Source: Flavobacteriaceae bacterium (lineage in GTDB: Bacteria > Bacteroidota > Bacteroidia > Flavobacteriales > Flavobacteriaceae). From it: a stretch of DNA of 24,755 nt. This document shows positions 8,440 through 17,273 of the stretch, in pieces (position 1 is the stretch's first letter; each line of letters opens with the position of its first letter). The DNA is taken from assembly GCA_021647405.1 (NCBI GenBank), contig JAKIUU010000034.1, positions 1 to 24,755 on the forward strand, given 5' to 3'. A program made the position numbers and the translations under genes. The notes under the pieces were generated by a model. That model was not told where the DNA came from. It worked only from the letters and a program-made list of their open reading frames with translations, and searched no databases.

Positions 8440-9249
8440 ATGGGAAAAGGAATATTTATAGCCGCTTTTTTAGCTACTCTTTTTGTAAATGGCCAAGTCT
8501 TACGTAAAAACATAAAAGGTGAAGTTTTTAATGATTCTATTTCGGTAGAAAATGTCCATGTTATAAATAAGAATATTAAATTGGGCGTTGCCACAAATAA
8601 ATCTGGTAAATTTATTATACCAGTAAGACTTAACGATACCCTTATTTTTTCTTCAGTACAGTTTGAACAAAAAATTGTAGTAATTAAAAAAAGTGACTTA
8701 GACCGCGATTTAAAGCCTATAAAATTATCTACGCATACAATTCAACTTGACGAGGTCGTCCTATTTTCTCATAAAATGATTGGTAACTTGGCCATTGATG
8801 GCTCTAGATTTAAAGGTAAGTCTCTTGGGAATTTAAATTACTTGGATTTTAAAGGCATTGATTTTGATGTTTTGTTGAGCGATGAAGTGTATAAAAATTC
8901 AAAAATAAATAGAAAGATACTTTCTTCTAAAACAAACTCGGATGTGGTAAGTGGGGGAGATATCCTAGGTCTTATAAAATATTTAAAAAGAAGTCCAAAC
9001 AAAAATTATAAGAAAGCCTCAAAAGAAGAACAACAGGCCATACGCAATCAAATATTAACAACAACCAATACGATTAGACGTGAATTAAAGGATGCCTTCT
9101 TTAAAAGTTCTTTAAAACTTTCTTCCGATAAAATAAACGATTTCTTGTATTTTGCCATTGATAAAAAAATGGCAGACCTTTATAACGCTAATAAAAAGAT
9201 AGAAATAATAGCTTATTTAATAAAGATAAGGCCTTATTACAAAAATTAA
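8440..9249 (+). CDS. exported carboxypeptidase-regulatory-like domain protein
   Basis: A 269-residue protein with a signal peptide (cleavage near VNGQ, residues 16-19). A CarboxypepD_reg-like beta-sandwich follows at about 25-100: IKGEVFNDSISVENVHVINKN, then a GVATNKSGKFII segment. That domain is the N-terminal plug-like module often seen on TonB receptors and in small flavobacterial envelope proteins. The C-terminal 170 residues are Lys-rich and mostly helical with no motif I recognise. There is no TonB barrel and no T9SS tail. It stands alone, 197 bp before the multicopper oxidase, with no metal-binding clusters, so it may be unrelated to the metal genes. Confidence 0.7.
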   Translation: MGKGIFIAAFLATLFVNGQVLRKNIKGEVFNDSISVENVHVINKNIKLGVATNKSGKFIIPVRLNDTLIFSSVQFEQKIVVIKKSDLDRDLKPIKLSTHTIQLDEVVLFSHKMIGNLAIDGSRFKGKSLGNLNYLDFKGIDFDVLLSDEVYKNSKINRKILSSKTNSDVVSGGDILGLIKYLKRSPNKNYKKASKEEQQAIRNQILTTTNTIRRELKDAFFKSSLKLSSDKINDFLYFAIDKKMADLYNANKKIEIIAYLIKIRPYYKN

Positions 9250-9322
9250 TCGGTTTCCTGCTTTAATTTTTTTTGTAAAATCTTATAACTTTATATTAGA
9301 AAAATATACTAACTTTAGCACA

Positions 9323-9385
9323 AACTTATGTCAAAAATAGGCTGATGTGTTTTATAAGGAATTTTCTTTAAACGTGACATAAGTT
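9323..9385. promoter_or_regulatory. 11-bp inverted repeat upstream of the multicopper oxidase
   Basis: AACTTATGTCA at 9323-9333 is a perfect inverted copy of TGACATAAGTT at 9375-9385, with arms 52 bp apart (about five helical turns). It lies just upstream of the -7 box at 9409. The long spacer makes a terminator unlikely, and two operator half-sites is one reading. The 41-nt loop could also fold as RNA, but there is no T-run after it. Confidence 0.4.
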
Positions 9386-9408
9386 ACATTAAGATTATTA
9401 ATTTCATT

Positions 9409-9416
9409 TAGCTTTG
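9409..9416 (+). promoter_or_regulatory. -7 box for the multicopper oxidase gene
   Basis: TAGCTTTG fits TAnnTTTG exactly and lies 30 bp before the ATG at 9447. No -33 TTG is seen at normal spacing. Confidence 0.42.
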
Positions 9417-9446
9417 GATTTTGTAAAACATTAATAAAGAATAGTT

Positions 9447-11150
9447 ATGAAAATAAAATTTACCTTTTTAGCAGTATTAATAAGTGTGGGGCTTTTTGCA
9501 CAAAATTCACTATTAATACCAAGTACGCTTAGCGGAACAAGTATAAACCTTACCCTGCAAAATGGCACATACCAATTTTATAGCGGTACAAATACCACTA
9601 CCATGGGAGCCAATGGCAACGTCTTAGGGCCAACACTTATTTTAAACAAAGGCGATTTTGTCAATTTCTCTGTCAATAATCAAATAGGACAAACTACAAC
9701 CATTCATTGGCATGGCATGCATGTGTCACCAGAAAATGATGGGGGCCCTCATACCACAATTGCACCTAACACAACTTGGACGCCAAGTTTTACCATAATG
9801 GACAAAGCAGGTACTTATTGGTATCATCCACATTTACACACAAAGACTAATGAACATGTTTCTAAAGGGATAGCAGGCTTTATAATAGTTAATGATGCCG
9901 AAGAGGCGGCTTTAACTTTGCCGAGAACTTATGGTGTAGATGATTTTCCGCTGGTTGTTCAAACAAAAGATTTTGATGCGAGTAAACAAATTGTGGTACC
10001 TTCAAATTCAGACGATGTAATCATGGTTAATGCTACCATTGATGCGGCTTTACAAACACCTGCTCAAGTGGTGCGGTTTAGAGTGCTAAATGGGTCGTCA
10101 ATGCGGGTATTTAATATTGGATTGAACAACAATAAAACCTTTTATCAAATAGCATCAGATGGCGGTCTGTTGAGTTCATCGGCCGCTCTTACTAGATTAC
10201 AGTTGGCGCCTGGCGAACGGGCCGATATTCTTATTGATTTTTCAGGAATGACAGGCCAAACTGTATTTTTAAAAAGTTACGCTTCTGAATTTTCGAATGG
10301 TATTTATGGTGCCACAACCCCAGGTATGGGGCCCGGTTTTACACTTACTGGTTATAATCCAAACCCTTTAAATGGTACAGATTTTAATATTATGCAATTT
10401 AATGTTACAACGCAAACAGCCAGTCCTGTAACAAGCATTCCCACAACTTTGGCTACGGTTACACCAATTTTAGAATCAACGTCAAATATTACAAGAACCC
10501 TTTTAATGTCTCCAGTTGATTCAGGACCAAACCAATTAAATGGCGATTTTGTTATAAACAGCGTGGCTTTTGATCTAAATGTTATTAATTATACCATCCC
10601 ATTAGGAAATACAGAAATATGGTCTATTTCTAATAACTCGGCCATAGCCCATCCATTCCATATTCATGATGTTCAGTTTTTTATACTAGACAGAGATGGT
10701 GTAGCACCAGCACCAAGCGAACAGGGCAGAAAAGATGTCATTTTAATTAAACCACAGGAAACAATTCGCTTTATAACCAAGTTCGATGATTTTTCCAGTG
10801 ATGTTGTACCCTATATGTACCATTGCCATATGTTGTTTCATGAAGACCGTGGTATGATGGGGCAATTTAAAGTGGTTAATACTGCACTGGGGGTTGCCGA
10901 TGAAGTTTTGGGTAATAAAGTTTCTATTTATCCCAACCCAACCGATGGAAAAATTTATATAAATACCCAAAGCGATGTAACGATTAATAAAGTAGAAGTA
11001 TTCGATATGTTAGGAAGATCTTTAAAAACAATAAAAAATGTTAAAAAAGATCAAGCCATTGATTTGCAAAGCTTCTCGATGGGCATACACTTTATAAAAA
11101 TGTATAGCAACAAAGGGATTGTGGTAAAGAAAATAGTTGTAAATCATTGA
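9447..11150 (+). CDS. T9SS-exported multicopper oxidase (CueO/CotA-type)
   Basis: A 567-residue protein with a signal peptide (ISVGLFAQ, cleavage near 19) and cupredoxin domains. All four copper-ligand motifs are present: HWHGMH (His87, His89), HPHLH (His127, His129), HPFHIH (402-407) and HCHMLFHEDRGM (His459-Met470, with the type-1 Cys460, His465 and axial Met470). The last 80 residues form a T9SS type A sorting domain beginning VSIYPNPTDGKIYIN and ending KKIVVNH, so the enzyme should be exported through the outer membrane and attached to the surface or released. Within this copper cluster it most likely oxidises Cu(I) outside the cell, as CueO does in the periplasm; phenol or other substrates are possible. 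No Met-rich CueO insert is seen. The DUF302 gene follows at 22 bp. Confidence 0.92.
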   Translation: MKIKFTFLAVLISVGLFAQNSLLIPSTLSGTSINLTLQNGTYQFYSGTNTTTMGANGNVLGPTLILNKGDFVNFSVNNQIGQTTTIHWHGMHVSPENDGGPHTTIAPNTTWTPSFTIMDKAGTYWYHPHLHTKTNEHVSKGIAGFIIVNDAEEAALTLPRTYGVDDFPLVVQTKDFDASKQIVVPSNSDDVIMVNATIDAALQTPAQVVRFRVLNGSSMRVFNIGLNNNKTFYQIASDGGLLSSSAALTRLQLAPGERADILIDFSGMTGQTVFLKSYASEFSNGIYGATTPGMGPGFTLTGYNPNPLNGTDFNIMQFNVTTQTASPVTSIPTTLATVTPILESTSNITRTLLMSPVDSGPNQLNGDFVINSVAFDLNVINYTIPLGNTEIWSISNNSAIAHPFHIHDVQFFILDRDGVAPAPSEQGRKDVILIKPQETIRFITKFDDFSSDVVPYMYHCHMLFHEDRGMMGQFKVVNTALGVADEVLGNKVSIYPNPTDGKIYINTQSDVTINKVEVFDMLGRSLKTIKNVKKDQAIDLQSFSMGIHFIKMYSNKGIVVKKIVVNH

Positions 11151-11172
11151 AAACCCCATTAAATCTAAAGGC

Positions 11173-11562
11173 ATGGAATATTATTTAAATACCTTAGTAA
11201 AGAATCAAACTTACGAAGCTGTTAGAGAAAATCTTATTACTGAAATGAAAAAAGAAGGTTTTGGCGTTTTAACCGAAGCAGATATTCAAAAAGCTTTTAA
11301 AGAAAAATTGGATTTTGATTACAGAAAATACGAAATACTAGGCGCTTGTAATCCGGGCTATGCCAAACAAGCTTTAGAGATTGAGGACAAATTAGGCGTG
11401 TATTTGCCTTGTAATTTTATTATTCAAGAATTAGAAAACGGAACAATAGAAGTGGCTGCAGTAAACCCCATTGTTATGATGAGTACAATTGACAATGACA
11501 TGCTAAAACCCATAGCGAAAGATATTTACGACAAAATGAAACGCATTATAGACAATTTATAA
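11173..11562 (+). CDS. DUF302 domain protein
   Basis: A 129-residue soluble protein of the DUF302 family, without signal peptide. It has the family's YEAVRENLITEMKKEGFGVLTEAD start, a central LGACNPGYAKQAL motif with a conserved Cys, and LPCNFII with a second Cys. Family proteins often sit beside copper and sulfur genes, but the biochemical function is unknown. It lies 22 bp after the multicopper oxidase and is probably cotranscribed. The Cys pair could bind metal; this is inference. Confidence 0.85.
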   Translation: MEYYLNTLVKNQTYEAVRENLITEMKKEGFGVLTEADIQKAFKEKLDFDYRKYEILGACNPGYAKQALEIEDKLGVYLPCNFIIQELENGTIEVAAVNPIVMMSTIDNDMLKPIAKDIYDKMKRIIDNL

Positions 11563-11619
11563 TATTTTGACCAATAGGTGTAAGATTTTGTCATTTTTAA
11601 TATATAAATAAATAGTTTG

Positions 11620-11627
11620 TACCTTTG
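11620..11627 (+). promoter_or_regulatory. -7 box of the cus-like operon
   Basis: TACCTTTG matches TAnnTTTG and lies 7 bp before the ATG at 11635. It is the same near-leaderless arrangement as the promoter of the first pump operon at 1476. A TTG at 11588-11590 is too far upstream for a normal -33 element. Confidence 0.45.
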
Positions 11628-11634
11628 TGTATCC

Positions 11635-12057
11635 ATGAAAAAATTGAGTTTTAAAATAGCATCATTTCTATTGGCCTTTACGGTACTTTTTTCTACATTA
11701 TCTTTTAGTGTAAATAAGCATTATTGTGGCGATATGCTATTTGTAAAATCGTACTTTTTTCATACTGAAGATTGTGGCATGGAAAACATGGATATAGACA
11801 ACACTAACAGTCCGTTTTCTGAATCTATGAGGAACAACAATTGTTACAATGTTAAACTTCTTTTTCACTGTCAAAATGAAGCGCAAAAAGCCTTACTATC
11901 ACCCGATATCGAAATAAACAATTTAGCACTTGTTATTAACTTTAAAAGTTTTGATTTTGAAAGCGATTTCCAAAAAAAGCCTTCTTTTTATCAAAATTAT
12001 TCCCCGCCTTTGTTGGTCAAAAACATACCTGTTTTAGTCCAGAATTTCCGTATTTGA
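11635..12057 (+). CDS. small exported HYC_CC_PP-like protein
   Basis: From the ATG at 11635 the product has 140 residues with a signal peptide (IASFLLAFTVLFSTLSFSV). NKHYCGD follows directly, then an acidic Cys/Met stretch (HTEDCGMENMDID) and a C-terminal YSPPLLVKNIPVLVQNF. The HYC start and PP tail identify the small Bacteroidota family HYC_CC_PP. Here the usual CC pair is not adjacent; Cys occurs singly in EDCGMEN, NNCYN and FHCQN. A TTG at 11617 would add six codons across the promoter box and is rejected. It heads the copper pump operon, as the DUF6660-like protein heads the first. Periplasmic metal binding is inferred. Confidence 0.75.
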   Translation: MKKLSFKIASFLLAFTVLFSTLSFSVNKHYCGDMLFVKSYFFHTEDCGMENMDIDNTNSPFSESMRNNNCYNVKLLFHCQNEAQKALLSPDIEINNLALVINFKSFDFESDFQKKPSFYQNYSPPLLVKNIPVLVQNFRI

Positions 12058-12173
12058 TTTTATAAATTTTAGTGTAGATGCCTTTTTAAATTGTATTGGC
12101 ATTGCTGTATCATTGTTTTTGGGTTTCCAAATCTTTGAAAAAATTCATTAAAAATTATAAAATCAGATTAAAA

Positions 12174-15100
12174 ATGTTAAATAAAACAATCCGTTATTTC
12201 TTAGAGAATAAGTTGATAACTTTCCTATTACTAGCTGCCTTTATTGTGGGTGGTTATGTTACTGCCCCCTTTAATTGGGAGGGTGGTTTAATAGAGCGCA
12301 ATCCTGTGCCTGTCGATGCCATACCCGATATAGGCGAAAATCAACAAATAGTTTATACCGAATGGATGGGCCAATCGCCTCAAGATATAGAAGATCAGGT
12401 AACTTATCCATTAACTACTGCCTTGCTAGGAATACCAGGGGTTAAAACCATCCGAAGTAATTCTATTTTTGGCTTATCAAGCATCTATATTATTTTTAAA
12501 GATGATGTTGATTTTTACTGGAGTAGAACACGTATTCTCGAAAAATTAAATTCATTGCCTCCAGGTACCGTACCAAGTGCTGTAAAACCAGCTTTAGGAC
12601 CAGATGCCACCGCACTGGGACAAGTGTTTTGGTACACCTTAGAAGGCCGCAATCCTAAAACGGGTAAACCTAATGGTGGATGGGATCCACAAGAATTGCG
12701 TACCATTCAAGATTTTTATGTGCGTTATTACTTAACTTCGGTAGAAGGCGTTTCTGAAGTGGCTTCAATTGGAGGCTTCGTAAAAGAATACCAAATAGAT
12801 ATCGATCCCAATGCTATGAAAGCCAATAATGTCGATATCGCTATGATAATGAAAGCGGTAAAAAACAGCAATCTCGATATCGGCGCGCAGACCTTAGAAA
12901 TAAATAAAGTAGAATATCTAGTACGCGGTTTGGGGTATTTAAAAAATCTAGAAGACCTCGAAGAAAGCGTTGTGGCTGTTAGAAATAATACGCCCATTCT
13001 TTTAAAAGATATCGCTAAAATACAATTTGGTCCGGCTACCCGTCGTGGCGGATTAGACAAAAGTGGCGTAGAAGCTGTAGGTGGTGTGGTTGTGGCACGT
13101 TATGGGGCTAATCCACTAGCTGTTATTAACAAATTAAAAGAAAAAATAAAAGAAGTAGCCCCCGGATTAAAAGAAAAAACACTGGCAGATGGTACTGTTT
13201 CTAAAGTAACCATTGTGCCGTTTTACGACCGCTCTAACTTAATTCACGAAACTTTAGGCACATTAGAATCGTCATTATCGCATGAAATTCTCATCAGTAT
13301 CTTGGTAGTCATTGTCTTGGTACTCAATTTAAGAGCTTCTATCCTTATCTCGGTTTTACTACCAGTAGGTGTTTTAATGACCTTTATCACCATGAAATAT
13401 TTTGGAGTCGATGCCAATATAGTCGCCCTTTCGGGGATAGCCATTGCTATTGGTGTGATGGTAGATGTGGGTATAGTCTTTACAGAAAATATTATAAGGC
13501 ATCTTGAAATGCCTGAAAATGAAGGTGTTCGTGGTAAACAATTGGTGCAGGTTATTTATGTAGCCACAACCGAAGTAGCCTCAGCCATTATGACTGCTTT
13601 GGCAACGACAATAGTGAGTTTTTTACCTGTTTTTGCGATGCAAGCTTCAGAAGGTAAATTGTTTAGACCTTTGGCCTTTACCAAAACGTTTGCATTGTTA
13701 TCATCGCTAGTCATAGGTATTATGTTTATACCGGCTATAGCTCACGTATTATTTTCTATACGTTTTGATAAAAAGAAATCGGCTAGAATTTTTAATGCGT
13801 TGCTTATAGGTTTCGGATTGACATTTTTAGTGTATTACGGCAGTATCATTGCTTTAGCTTTAGTAGCCTTTGGACTTAATGGTCTTTTAACCATTTTTAA
13901 ACCCAAAAGTCTATTTAAAGGGCGTATTAATTTACCCTATTCAAAACAAGTGGCTAATTATATAAATGTAGCTATTACTATTGCGGTAATTGTCTATTTT
14001 TTAACAATAGAATGGATGCCATTAGGCGCGTCGAACAGTGTTTTTGTTAACTTTATTTTTGTAATTATTATCATTGCTTCTGTATTGGGCTTGTTAATGA
14101 CAATCGTTCATTTTTATACGGGCATATTAAGGTGGTGTTTAGATAATAAATGGAAATTCTTAAGTATCCCTATTTTAGTAGTGGTATTTGGAATGAATAT
14201 CTGGACAGGTTTTGGTTCTTTCTTTGGGTTTATGCCCAACTTTGTAAAACACAATGTTGTTTGGAATAGTTTAGAAAGTACTTTTCCAGGAGTTGGCAAA
14301 GAGTTTATGCCAGCTTTAAACGAAGGCTCCTTCCTTTTGATGCCTACAACCATGCCACACTCTGGTATAGCCGAGAATATGGAAGTGATTGCCACAATAG
14401 ATAAACACCTAAACAGTATTCCAGAAATTGCTATTGCTGTTGGTAAATGGGGACGTGTCAATTCGGCTTTAGATCCTGCACCAACTTCAATGTACGAGAA
14501 TACCATTAATTATATTCCTGAATATAAATTAGACCAAGATGGCCGGAAACTAAGATTTAAAGTTGACAGAAAAAATGCTTTTGTTTTAAAAGATAAATCG
14601 ACTTACAAATACGGAAAAGATAAATTCAGAAAAATAGCCGATGAAGAATTGATAGAAGATGAAGACGGTCAGTATTTTAGACAATGGCGCACCTTTATTA
14701 AAAAACCAGATGATATTTGGAAAGAAATTGTAAAACACGCCAAATTTCCCGGACTGACTTCTGCCCCAAAATTGCAACCTATTCAAACCAGATTGATAAT
14801 GTTGGCAACAGGTATGCGCGCGCCAATGGGTATAAAAGTATTCGGGCCAACTTTAGAAGCCATTGAAAAAGTTGGTTTTGAACTCGAAAAATTACTTAAA
14901 GAAGTACCTAGTATTGAGACGTCAACCATATTTGCAGACCGCGTAGTAGGCAAACCTTATTTAGAAATTAAGTTAAATAGATCTGCTATGTCGCGTTACG
15001 GCCTTACTGTAAAAGACATGCAAATGCAATTGGCTGTGGCTGTGGGTGGTAAAACACTCACTACAACCATTGAAGGACGTGAACGTTTCCCTGTTCGCGT

Positions 15101-16007
15101 GCGTTATGCCAGAGAGTTTAGAGACAATCCAGACGATTTAAAAGGTATTTTAATTCCAACACCATCAGGTGTGCAAGTACCTTTGGCGCAGTTGGCCGAC
15201 ATCACTTATAAACGCGGCCCACAAGTTATTAAGAGTGAAGATACTTTTTTAACTTCGTATGTGGTTTTCGATAAGAAAGAAGGCTATGCCGAGGTAAATG
15301 TAGTAGAAGATGCGCAAAAACTTATCAAAGATAAAATTGAGAAAGGCGCATTTAAATTACCTGCCGGTGTCACCTACCGTTTTACAGGTAATTACGAAAG
15401 TCAGATACGCGCCTCAAAGCGTTTAATGCTGGTTGTGCCTATTTCTTTGGTGTTGATTTTGCTGATTTTGTATTTCCAATTTAAATCAATTACCCCCTCG
15501 CTTATGGTTTTTTCGGGCATATTTGTAGCCTTTTCGGGTGGTTTTATTATGATATGGTTATACGGACAGCCTTGGTTTTTAAATTTCGATTTTGCAGGTG
15601 TTCATATGCGCGATTTATTTCAGCTTCATACCATTAACTTGAGTGTGGCTGTTTGGGTTGGATTTATAGCCCTGTTTGGTATAGCCACAGATGATGGCGT
15701 TATTATGGGAACCTATTTAACACAAGTTTTTGACGAAGAAAAACCACAAACAGTAGCCGCCGTTAGAGAGTCTGTATTGCACGCGGGATCTAAGCGTGTG
15801 CGTCCAGCTATGATGACAGCCGCTGTAGCTATTATTGCTTTGATTCCTGTTCTTACCGCAACTGGTAAAGGTGCCGATGTGGTTATTCCGATGGCCATAC
15901 CGTCATTCGGAGGGATGTTATTACAGGTTATGACCATGTTTGTAGTACCAGTACTGTACAGTATGTGGCAAGAAAAAAAGATAAAAAAAACAATAAAAAA
16001 TAACTAA
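12174..16007 (+). CDS. cusA: CusA-type copper/silver RND efflux permease
   Basis: The ATG at 12174 gives 1277 residues beginning MLNKTIRYFLENK, the normal family start. The frame is open 26 codons further up but without homology. TM4 reads IAIGVMVDVGIVFTENI with single Asp431 and Glu438, the CusA (Cu/Ag, HME4) pattern, in contrast to the DFGxxxDG pump at 1972. Met-rich stretches occur in the periplasmic domain (GKEFMPALNEGSFLLMPTTM near 709-728; MLATGMRAPMG). Between TM6 and TM7 (about 530-665) there is a long insert with about four extra hydrophobic segments, making it about 230 residues longer than E. coli CusA. A further periplasmic insert (INYIPEYKLDQDGRKLRF to WRTFIKKPDD) is also present. 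The gene is followed by its channel and adaptor. Confidence 0.92.
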   Translation: MLNKTIRYFLENKLITFLLLAAFIVGGYVTAPFNWEGGLIERNPVPVDAIPDIGENQQIVYTEWMGQSPQDIEDQVTYPLTTALLGIPGVKTIRSNSIFGLSSIYIIFKDDVDFYWSRTRILEKLNSLPPGTVPSAVKPALGPDATALGQVFWYTLEGRNPKTGKPNGGWDPQELRTIQDFYVRYYLTSVEGVSEVASIGGFVKEYQIDIDPNAMKANNVDIAMIMKAVKNSNLDIGAQTLEINKVEYLVRGLGYLKNLEDLEESVVAVRNNTPILLKDIAKIQFGPATRRGGLDKSGVEAVGGVVVARYGANPLAVINKLKEKIKEVAPGLKEKTLADGTVSKVTIVPFYDRSNLIHETLGTLESSLSHEILISILVVIVLVLNLRASILISVLLPVGVLMTFITMKYFGVDANIVALSGIAIAIGVMVDVGIVFTENIIRHLEMPENEGVRGKQLVQVIYVATTEVASAIMTALATTIVSFLPVFAMQASEGKLFRPLAFTKTFALLSSLVIGIMFIPAIAHVLFSIRFDKKKSARIFNALLIGFGLTFLVYYGSIIALALVAFGLNGLLTIFKPKSLFKGRINLPYSKQVANYINVAITIAVIVYFLTIEWMPLGASNSVFVNFIFVIIIIASVLGLLMTIVHFYTGILRWCLDNKWKFLSIPILVVVFGMNIWTGFGSFFGFMPNFVKHNVVWNSLESTFPGVGKEFMPALNEGSFLLMPTTMPHSGIAENMEVIATIDKHLNSIPEIAIAVGKWGRVNSALDPAPTSMYENTINYIPEYKLDQDGRKLRFKVDRKNAFVLKDKSTYKYGKDKFRKIADEELIEDEDGQYFRQWRTFIKKPDDIWKEIVKHAKFPGLTSAPKLQPIQTRLIMLATGMRAPMGIKVFGPTLEAIEKVGFELEKLLKEVPSIETSTIFADRVVGKPYLEIKLNRSAMSRYGLTVKDMQMQLAVAVGGKTLTTTIEGRERFPVRVRYAREFRDNPDDLKGILIPTPSGVQVPLAQLADITYKRGPQVIKSEDTFLTSYVVFDKKEGYAEVNVVEDAQKLIKDKIEKGAFKLPAGVTYRFTGNYESQIRASKRLMLVVPISLVLILLILYFQFKSITPSLMVFSGIFVAFSGGFIMIWLYGQPWFLNFDFAGVHMRDLFQLHTINLSVAVWVGFIALFGIATDDGVIMGTYLTQVFDEEKPQTVAAVRESVLHAGSKRVRPAMMTAAVAIIALIPVLTATGKGADVVIPMAIPSFGGMLLQVMTMFVVPVLYSMWQEKKIKKTIKNN

Positions 16008-16008
16008 A

Positions 16009-17262
16009 ATGATATTTGCTAGAATTAAAATATATGTTTTGTTTTTAATGGTTTTTGGCACAACACTTGGTTTTGCCCAAGCCACACAAAAAAACTTACA
16101 AGACTATTTAGACATGGCTGCTAAAAATAATCCGGGTTTAAAAGCCACTTTTAACGATTATTTGGCAGCTATGGAAAAAGTGCCCCAAGTAGGGACGCTA
16201 CCCGATCCTAAAGTAGCTTTTAGCTACTTTGCACAATCTGTAGAAACCCGTGTAGGACCTCAAAAATGGAAAGCCAGCCTATCACAAGCTTTTCCATGGT
16301 TTGGTTTGTTAAAAGCTAAAAAAGATGTAGCTACAAACCGTGCTAATGCCAAGTTTGAAGTTTTTCAAAATCGCAAATCTAATTTGTTTTTCGAAGTTAA
16401 ATCGGTTTACTACAATAATTATTATCTGCAACGCGCCATAGCCATCACCAAAGAAAATATCGCCATTTTAAAGATATTTAAAAACTTGTCTTTGGTTAAA
16501 ATAGAAGCTGGTAAGGCCACTATTGTAGATGTATTACGCGTAGAACTTGAGTTAAACGATTTGGCAAATCAGTTGGCTTTGTTAAAAGATCAAAAAGCGG
16601 TTTTACAAACCAAGTTTAACAATTTGCTTAACCGTGATGTGAATTTAGAAGTTGTGTTACCAGTAGATTTATGGCAAGAAGAGTTGCCTTTTAGCGAAGA
16701 AGCTTTATTGGCAGAGATTTATAAAAACAACCATGCTTTAAAAAGTCTCGACCAAAAAATTGATGCTTTTAACAATCAGGCTATTTTGGCTAAAAAAACA
16801 GGTTTGCCAAAATTTAATATCGGTTTAACCTATGTAAATGTGGCCGAGAACCCACTATCTACAGCTTTTGACAATGGTAAAAATGCTTTTGCGCCTTCAA
16901 TAGGTTTGCGTATTCCTATTTATCGCAATAAGTACAAAGCCATGCTTAAAGAAGCCAAGCTGTTAAAAGTGAGTGCTACATCAGAAAAAAAGGAAAAAGA
17001 AAACAAGTTAAACACTTTAAATAAAAATCTGATAAAAGATTTTAAAGATAGCAACAGACGCATTACATTGAATGCCAAACAAGCACGCATTGCTAGAAAG
17101 GTTTTAGATGTGTTGTTAACGTCTTACTCTACAGATGCCAAAGATTTTGAAGAAGTATTGCGTATAGAGCGCAAATTTTTAAGTTATCAGTTGGCTTATC
17201 AAAAAGCCATTACGGATAAAAATGCGGCTGCGGCCTTTATCAATTATTTATTAGGAAATTAA
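16009..17262 (+). CDS. TolC-family outer-membrane factor (CusC-like)
   Basis: A 417-residue protein with a signal peptide (FLMVFGTTLGFAQ, cleavage near 24) and no lipobox. The mature part starts QDYLDMAAKNNPGLKAT, the OEP repeat signature, and has two such repeats. Internal motifs include FPWFGLLKAKKD and, in the second half, PSIGLRIPIYRNKY. Long helices with coiled-coil character form the periplasmic tunnel. The start lies 1 bp after the cusA stop, so the two are translationally coupled. It is a stand-alone channel, whereas the first operon fuses its channel to the pump. Confidence 0.88.
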   Translation: MIFARIKIYVLFLMVFGTTLGFAQATQKNLQDYLDMAAKNNPGLKATFNDYLAAMEKVPQVGTLPDPKVAFSYFAQSVETRVGPQKWKASLSQAFPWFGLLKAKKDVATNRANAKFEVFQNRKSNLFFEVKSVYYNNYYLQRAIAITKENIAILKIFKNLSLVKIEAGKATIVDVLRVELELNDLANQLALLKDQKAVLQTKFNNLLNRDVNLEVVLPVDLWQEELPFSEEALLAEIYKNNHALKSLDQKIDAFNNQAILAKKTGLPKFNIGLTYVNVAENPLSTAFDNGKNAFAPSIGLRIPIYRNKYKAMLKEAKLLKVSATSEKKEKENKLNTLNKNLIKDFKDSNRRITLNAKQARIARKVLDVLLTSYSTDAKDFEEVLRIERKFLSYQLAYQKAITDKNAAAAFINYLLGN

Positions 17263-17273
17263 AAAATTTAATC

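Noticed and set aside
12096..12173. N-terminal extension of CusA by 26 residues
   Set aside because: The extension lacks homology, and MLNKTIRYFLENK from the ATG at 12174 matches the normal start of the family with an A-rich leader.
12515..15937. Minus-strand open frames inside cusA
   Set aside because: Shadows of the AT-rich coding strand; no recognisable protein features.
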